From: CALKXV01 sp965228905
GTDB lineage: Bacteria > Pseudomonadota > Alphaproteobacteria > Rhodobacterales > Rhodobacteraceae
Reading direction: 5' to 3'
Length of the DNA stretch: 64,000 nt
NCBI GenBank assembly: GCA_965228905.1
Contig: CBDDII010000003.1
Coordinates: 2,170,001 to 2,234,000, forward strand
In this document: piece by piece, positions 59,346 through 64,000 of the stretch
Position numbering within the stretch: position 1 is the first letter of the stretch
How the letters are laid out: every line of letters starts with the position of its first letter
The notes under the pieces: generated by a model
Database searches by the model: none
What the model saw: the letters and a program-made list of their open reading frames with translations, nothing else
Told to the model about the DNA's origin: nothing
Made by a program: the position numbers and the translations under genes

Positions 59346-60980
59346 ATGACCAAACAAAAACTCACCCTCTTCGACACGACCCTCCGCGACGGCCAACAGA
59401 CCCAGGGCGTGCAGTTCTCGACCGAGGACAAGTTCCAGATCGCAAAGGCGCTCGACGATCTGGGCATCGACTATATCGAAGGTGGCTGGCCCGGGGCGAA
59501 CCCGACGGACAGCGCGTTTTTCGAAGCCAAGCCCAGAACACGCGCGACCTTCACCGCCTTTGGGATGACCAAACGCTCGGGCCGTTCGGCGGCGAACGAC
59601 GATGTGCTGGCCGCGGTTCTGAACGCCGGAACCCCCGCCGTCTGCCTTGTCGGCAAGTCTCATGAGTTCCACGTCACCACCGCCCTTGGCATCACGCTGG
59701 AGGAGAACCGCCAGAACCTTGCCGACAGCTTTGCCCATATGGTGGCCCAGGGCCGCGAGGCGCTGTTCGACGCGGAACATTTCTTCGACGGCTACAAGTC
59801 CAACCCGGACTATGCTCTGGACTGCCTGAAAGCCGCCTACGATGCCGGTGCCCGCTGGATCGTCCTCTGCGACACCAACGGCGGCACGCTGCCGCACGAG
59901 GTGGGCGAGATCACCGCCGCCGTCATCGCCAGCGGCATTCCCGGCGATCATCTTGGCATTCATACGCACGACGACACCGGCAATGCGGTGGCCTGCACGC
60001 TGGCGGCGGTGGATGCGGGGGCGCGGCAAATCCAGGGGACGTTGAACGGCTTGGGCGAGCGCTGCGGTAATGCCAACCTTACCACGCTGATCCCGACGCT
60101 TTTGCTGAAAGAACCCTATGCCAGCGCTTATGAAACCGGCATCACGACCGAGGCTCTGGCGGGGTTGACGCGCACGTCCCGGATGCTGGACGACATCCTC
60201 AATCGCGTGCCGCACCGGGCCGCGCCTTACGTGGGCGGCTCGGCCTTTGCCCATAAGGCGGGGCTGCACGCCAGCGCGATCATCAAGGATCCGACGACCT
60301 ATGAGCACATCGACCCGGCCAGCGTGGGCAACGCGCGGATTGTGCCGATGTCGAACCAGGCGGGGCAGTCGAACCTGATCAAACGCCTGACCGAGATGGG
60401 GCTTGAGGTCGAAAAAGGCGATCCGGCGTTGGCCCGCATTCTGGACGTTGTGAAAGAGAAAGAGGCGGACGGCTATGCTTACGACTCGGCCCAAGCCAGT
60501 TTCGAACTACTGGCCCGCGCCGAGATGGGGCTGGCGCCGCGATTCTTCGAGGTTGAGCGCTATCGTGTGATCTCGGAACGCCGCCGCAATGCCAAGGGCG
60601 AAACCGTGGTGGAATCCGAGGCGGTGGTGACGCTGGCCATCGACGGCGGTGTGCGGACGAGTTTTTACAAGAACGAACACGCCCAGGACATGCAGGACGA
60701 CGGGCCGGTCAACGCGCTTTGGCAGGCGCTGAAGTCCGACCTTGGCCCGCACCAGCACCGGATCGAGGATGTGCGCCTGACCGATTTCAAGGTGCGCATC
60801 ACCCAAGGCGGGACTGAGGCCGTGACCCGCGTCATTATCGACTTTGCGGACGACAACGGGCGGTTCTGGTCGACGGTCGGGGTGTCGGCGAACATCGTCG
60901 ATGCGTCTTTCGAGGCGCTGCTGGACGCGGTGAACTGGAAACTTCTGCGTGGCGATGACATTGCGGAGGCGGCGGAGTGA
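59346..60980 (+). CDS. cimA: (R)-citramalate synthase
   Basis: Enzyme of 544 residues making citramalate from pyruvate and acetyl-CoA for isoleucine synthesis. TLFDTTLRDGQQTQGVQFS near 6-24 is the HMGL-like metal site, VLCDTNGGTLPHE near 172, HTHDDTGNAVACT near 208, and GLGERCGNANL near 240. The C-terminal LeuA-allosteric domain follows from about 425, where isoleucine feedback is expected. The start MTKQKLTL was chosen over a Met 12 codons upstream. 2-isopropylmalate synthase (LeuA) is the main alternative; the length and DTTLRDGxQTQGV pattern favour CimA. Confidence 0.9.
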   Translation: MTKQKLTLFDTTLRDGQQTQGVQFSTEDKFQIAKALDDLGIDYIEGGWPGANPTDSAFFEAKPRTRATFTAFGMTKRSGRSAANDDVLAAVLNAGTPAVCLVGKSHEFHVTTALGITLEENRQNLADSFAHMVAQGREALFDAEHFFDGYKSNPDYALDCLKAAYDAGARWIVLCDTNGGTLPHEVGEITAAVIASGIPGDHLGIHTHDDTGNAVACTLAAVDAGARQIQGTLNGLGERCGNANLTTLIPTLLLKEPYASAYETGITTEALAGLTRTSRMLDDILNRVPHRAAPYVGGSAFAHKAGLHASAIIKDPTTYEHIDPASVGNARIVPMSNQAGQSNLIKRLTEMGLEVEKGDPALARILDVVKEKEADGYAYDSAQASFELLARAEMGLAPRFFEVERYRVISERRRNAKGETVVESEAVVTLAIDGGVRTSFYKNEHAQDMQDDGPVNALWQALKSDLGPHQHRIEDVRLTDFKVRITQGGTEAVTRVIIDFADDNGRFWSTVGVSANIVDASFEALLDAVNWKLLRGDDIAEAAE

Positions 60981-61699
60981 CGCCGAACCAGGCTTTCTTC
61001 ACCGTCCACAGGGATCTGCCGCGCGAAGGCCCCGGCTTGGCTGATGACGTGCTTTGGGCGCTGAAAGTGGCCGATACGCCCGAGGATGCCGCGATCCTTG
61101 ATGCCGCTTGCGGGCCGGGGGCCGATACCGTGACGCTGGCCGAGGCCCGTCCCGATGCACGCATTGAGGCGGTCGATTTTACCCCGGATTTCATCGAAGA
61201 GGTGAAGCGGCGGACGGCGGTGTTCGGCCCCCGCGTGAGTGCCCGGACCGGTGATTACACCGATCTGACGGGCCGCTACAATTTCATCTGGTGCGCGGGG
61301 GCCATGTATTTCAAGGGCTTCCTGACCGTTCTTGACGTCTGGCGCGATCATCTGAGCGAGGGTGGCGCGGTCGCTTTCAGTGAACCTGCGCTTAGTGTCG
61401 TACCACCGGCCAAGGGCGTTGAAGCCTTTTGGGAAGGCGAAGGCGAGGTGCACGATCTGGGCGAGATCGAAGCCATGTTGGCCAAGGGCGGTTGGCGGGT
61501 CGAAGATCAGCGCTGGATCATTGGCGAGGCTTGGGCGGCCTATTACGAACCTTTGGTCGAGCGGGTTGCAGCATTGAAAGTCGAGGAGCCTCACCCTGTT
61601 CTGGCAAAGGTGATTGCCGAGACCGAGCGCGAGATCGGACTTTGGCGCGAGAATGCCGAGCAGATCGCCTATAGCCTGTTCGTGGTGCGCCCGGCATGA
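60977..61699 (+). CDS. class I SAM-dependent methyltransferase
   Basis: Methyltransferase of 240 residues. The SAM motif I is AILDAACGPGADTVTLAEARPDARIEAVDF-type near 37-65. Motif II is near 105 (NFIWCAGAMYFKGFLTVL). GTG start overlaps the cimA stop by GTGA, and the stop overlaps the next gene by ATGA. The acceptor is unknown; the adjacent SQS/PSY-like gene does not identify it. Confidence 0.85.
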   Translation: MTPNQAFFTVHRDLPREGPGLADDVLWALKVADTPEDAAILDAACGPGADTVTLAEARPDARIEAVDFTPDFIEEVKRRTAVFGPRVSARTGDYTDLTGRYNFIWCAGAMYFKGFLTVLDVWRDHLSEGGAVAFSEPALSVVPPAKGVEAFWEGEGEVHDLGEIEAMLAKGGWRVEDQRWIIGEAWAAYYEPLVERVAALKVEEPHPVLAKVIAETEREIGLWRENAEQIAYSLFVVRPA

Positions 61700-62439
61700 G
61701 CCTTCAGGCTTGTGCCGACCTGGTGGCCATGGGGGATCCGGATCGGTTTGCCGCAGCGATGGCCGCACCGGTAAAGGCCCGCGAAGTTCTGTTTCCCATC
61801 TACGCCTTCAACGTTGAAGTGGCGCGCGCGCCCTGGGTCACTTCGGAACCGATGATCGGTGAAATGCGCCTGCAGTGGTGGCGCGATGCCTTGGAGGAGA
61901 TCGCGGGCGCGGGGGATGTGCGCAAGCACGAGGTAACAGAGCCGCTTTCGGCTGTGCTTGATGGCGAGGGGGCCGGGATTCTTGACAAGCTGGTGCAGTC
62001 GCGGAGGTGGGATCTATACACGGACGCTTTCGAGGATGAGGGCCACTTTGGCGAATACCTCGACGCGACCGGTGGCGGTTTGATGTGGGCCGCAGGCCGG
62101 GCGCTTGGGGCGCGGGACGAAGCGGCGTTTCGCATCATTGGCCGGGCGAGTGCGCTTGCGAACCTCTTTCTGGCCGTGCCTGACCTCGAAGCCCGTGGAC
62201 GAAAACCGCTGGTGGATGGACGACCCGAGGCCGTTCAGACCCTTGCCGTCGCGGCGCTGGAAGAGTTGGGCAGAGTTTCCGATCCCCAAGAAGGCCGGGT
62301 CGCTCTGCTTGCGGCTTGGCGAGCGAGAGTCTTGCTTGGCCGTGCCGCGAAAGATCCCCGGCGCGTGGCGGCAGGCACACTGGCGGAAAGCGAGTTTCGC
62401 CGACGGTTTGCGCTTATCCGGGCGGCGCGACGGCTTTAG
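61696..62439 (+). CDS. SQS/PSY-family (NDUFAF6-like) protein
   Basis: Protein of 247 residues related to squalene/phytoene synthases. The fold is recognised by FPIYAFNVEVARAPWV near 34, MRLQWWRDALEEI near 57 and GGGLMWAAGRALGA near 124. Catalytic aspartate motifs of the form DxxxD are not complete: RDALE has one Asp and no second motif follows. This is typical of NDUFAF6-type complex I assembly proteins, which do not make terpenes. Coupled to the methyltransferase (ATGA). Confidence 0.75.
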   Translation: MSLQACADLVAMGDPDRFAAAMAAPVKAREVLFPIYAFNVEVARAPWVTSEPMIGEMRLQWWRDALEEIAGAGDVRKHEVTEPLSAVLDGEGAGILDKLVQSRRWDLYTDAFEDEGHFGEYLDATGGGLMWAAGRALGARDEAAFRIIGRASALANLFLAVPDLEARGRKPLVDGRPEAVQTLAVAALEELGRVSDPQEGRVALLAAWRARVLLGRAAKDPRRVAAGTLAESEFRRRFALIRAARRL

Positions 62440-63158
62440 CGGCGCACGCGGGGAATGGAACTGGTGCGATAACGGGTTTCGGGATGGGGCGGGTGGCCTT
62501 CGGTGCGCCGCCAGTAGACCGGGCCGCCCCGTTTCAGCCAGAGCGGCACGGTCAGAACGACACCGGCCACGAATCCGCCCGCATGGGCCCAATGGGCGAC
62601 GCCGCCCAGATCCGAAGGCACCGTCCAGCCCTGCACCACCTGCATGGCGAACCAGGCCCCAAGCACGATAAAGGCCGGAACCGGGAAGATGCGGATGAAA
62701 ATAACAAGGAAAACAAGGATATCCACCCGCGCCCTTGGAAACATCAACAGGTACCCCCCCATGACACCGGCGATGGCCCCGGAGGCGCCGACCATCGGCA
62801 CGGTGCTGAGGGGGGCCGAGATGTTCTGGGCGTAGGCGGCGGCGACACCACCCACAAGGTAGAACAGGAAAAACCCGAGATGACCCATCTGGTCTTCCAT
62901 GTTGTCGCCAAAGACCCAGAGGAACAGCATATTGCCCGCAAGATGCATGATGCCACCATGAAGAAACATCGAGGTGATATAGGCACTGGGGCGCTCATAG
63001 GCGGGCACCAGACCCCAGTCGAAGAAGAACTGCGCAATCGCGCGTTCGTTGGAAAACAGGTGGTAATAACTGACGAAAATCAGGATGTTGGTCGCGATCA
63101 GTGCCCAGGTGACGAAAGGGCGGCGCTCGGAGGGGTTATGGTCTCGGATCGGAAACAT
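62436..63158 (-). CDS. rhomboid family intramembrane serine protease
   Basis: Integral membrane protease of 240 residues with six or more spans. The catalytic serine lies in PMVGASGAIAGVMGGYL near 133-149 (GxSG) and the histidine in AHWAHAGGFVAGV near 188-200. MFLHGGIMHLAGNMLFLWVFGDNMED near 64-89 matches the HxxxN region. The start MFPIRDHN was chosen; a longer start 12 codons upstream is possible. Substrate unknown. Tail-to-tail overlap of 4 bp with the SQS/PSY-like gene. Confidence 0.92.
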   Translation of the reverse strand: MFPIRDHNPSERRPFVTWALIATNILIFVSYYHLFSNERAIAQFFFDWGLVPAYERPSAYITSMFLHGGIMHLAGNMLFLWVFGDNMEDQMGHLGFFLFYLVGGVAAAYAQNISAPLSTVPMVGASGAIAGVMGGYLLMFPRARVDILVFLVIFIRIFPVPAFIVLGAWFAMQVVQGWTVPSDLGGVAHWAHAGGFVAGVVLTVPLWLKRGGPVYWRRTEGHPPHPETRYRTSSIPRVRR

Positions 63159-63261
63159 GGAGGCTAACGGACCCGCTGCGGGCGACAAGGTCAAGAGCTT
63201 TGCGCGGGAAGGGTTTCCACGGCGTCAATCAGTGGAGCGGTAGGCAATATGGCTGTCAGAA

Positions 63262-63290
63262 GGAAAAAGGCGGCGCAAAGCTGCGCCGCC
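63262..63290 (-). terminator. Rho-independent terminator of the DUF4394 gene
   Basis: On the minus strand, GGCGGCGCA pairs with TGCGCCGCC over 9 bp with a 4-base loop (arms 63269-63277 and 63282-63290), followed by TTTTTCC. It sits 25 bp after the stop. Confidence 0.8.
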
Positions 63291-63315
63291 CATGTTTCAC
63301 GTATCGGCCCGGAGC

Positions 63316-64000
63316 TTACATCCCGAGCGAGGCGGCAAAGCCGCTGACACCACCCATGCCAAGATCGGCCAGCATGGTTGCAGCACCGCTTTCAAGGTCA
63401 ATGACGTAGAGACCGGCGTTCTCGGCCCCTTCCATGGTCAGGATGGCATAGGCCATATCCTCGCCCTCGGCAGGCGAGACGATGTCGAAGCCGCCCATGG
63501 GCGCGATGTCGATCGGTTCACCGTCGACGGTCAGCTTGCCCACGGTTTTCAGCGTACCGGCGTTGTTATCAAGGCTGATCAACGTGTCGGCGCCGGCATC
63601 CAGCGCGTATTGGAAAGTCCCGCCTGCCGTTTTGCCGTTGATCGCGTTGGTATAGGCGTTGGCAAAGACCATCGGAGTTGACCCGGCCATGGCGTCATCC
63701 TCGGCATAGGCAAGCGAGGTGAAGCGGCGGACCGAACCTGCCTTTTCATCGCCGTCGCCAAACCCGTCGGGGAAATAGACAAGGTTGTCACCGGCTGTAG
63801 ATACGGCGCGCACGGCGTCGATTTTGTTGTTGAAATCAAGGGTCACCATGGCGTCACCTTCGATCATGGCGTCGTCCATGAACTTGGCACCAAGGTCGGC
63901 GATCTCTCCGGTGCTGGTGTTGATGGCAACGACCGAGCCATCGGCATAGCCCAGAAGCTCGCCCGTGACGGGACGCCAGGCGATGGAACGAAGCGGGGTG
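63316..64000 (-). CDS. DUF4394 domain-containing protein, 5' end beyond window
   Basis: C-terminal 227 codons of a longer gene. The visible part reads TPLRSIAWRPVTGELLGYADGS-like at the edge, then MDDAMIEGDAMVTLDFNNKIDAVRAVS, the repeated beta-propeller-like pattern of DUF4394 (LYGxxxxGxxxxVD...). No signal peptide is visible since the N-terminus is outside the window; related proteins are exported. It ends VSGFAASLGM and is followed by a clear intrinsic terminator. Function unknown. Confidence 0.85.
   Translation of the reverse strand, partial: TPLRSIAWRPVTGELLGYADGSVVAINTSTGEIADLGAKFMDDAMIEGDAMVTLDFNNKIDAVRAVSTAGDNLVYFPDGFGDGDEKAGSVRRFTSLAYAEDDAMAGSTPMVFANAYTNAINGKTAGGTFQYALDAGADTLISLDNNAGTLKTVGKLTVDGEPIDIAPMGGFDIVSPAEGEDMAYAILTMEGAENAGLYVIDLESGAATMLADLGMGGVSGFAASLGM

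Noticed and set aside
1..64000. CRISPR array, prophage or toxin-antitoxin system
   Set aside because: No regularly spaced repeats, phage structural genes or toxin-antitoxin pairs were seen anywhere in the window.

Overview
The window is a high-GC alphaproteobacterial chromosome segment. Gene content and style point to Rhodobacteraceae, most likely the Roseobacter group: short ATGA/TGATG gene overlaps, an H-NS/HvrA-type protein, Hint-domain proteins, an EnvZ-like kinase, CimA and a Mg-type HemB. No species can be named from the sequence alone.

Positions 1-17,110 form a phosphorus and organophosphate acquisition block. On the minus strand are ugpBAEC (glycerol-3-phosphate type importer; ugpC runs off the left edge), preceded by a candidate PHO box, and deoR-phnDCEE-HAD (a phosphonate-type importer with a HAD-IIA phosphatase and a DeoR regulator, but no C-P lyase). 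Divergent from deoR, on the plus strand, come a NptA-type Na/phosphate cotransporter with a PhoU-like tail, an overlapping Nudix hydrolase, an AfuABC-like importer (probable sugar-phosphate substrate) and a histidine-phosphatase-family protein. An inositol-monophosphatase-family gene faces them. The set reads as import of several phosphate esters followed by dephosphorylation.

Positions 17,110-18,275 hold a decayed transposase and tRNA-Asn. From 18,276 to about 38,500 the genes are mostly housekeeping: an MBL hydrolase, an orphan EnvZ-like kinase, an H-NS-like protein, a tRNA with a CAT anticodon, a secreted nuclease, purMN, rnd, a lipoprotein, sufE, lipA, a FAD monooxygenase, a diheme cytochrome, cytochrome c', a LysR regulator, hpt, a RatA/Coq10-type protein, two pqiA-like genes, a degenerate Hint protein, cheB-cheD and hisF-hisE.

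Positions 38,557-41,068 are a galM-like gene split by an IS110/IS1111-family element. Removing the element and one copy of a 2-bp CA restores an open 298-codon frame. Both non-coding ends of the element contain strong stem-loops and are candidate sources of a bridge RNA.

Positions 41,065-64,000 carry mtnA, hemB, a small membrane protein, mfd, tRNA-Leu, a YdeI-like protein, modABC, a second and apparently intact Hint protein, alaS, a DUF1330 protein, a CPT-like kinase, an ICL/PEP-mutase-family enzyme with an aminotransferase, cysS, cimA, a methyltransferase, a SQS/PSY-like protein, a rhomboid protease and a partial DUF4394 gene.

The most striking unannotated signal is upstream of cysS. A good sigma-70-like promoter places transcription start almost exactly on the ATG of a 13-codon reading frame, MNRNCIICCIIPC, with four Cys codons. 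It is followed by a long-range 8-bp GC stem before the cysS ribosome binding site. This looks like a leaderless, cysteine-sensing attenuation leader. A weaker analogue, an alanine-rich 14-codon frame and a large inverted repeat, sits upstream of alaS.
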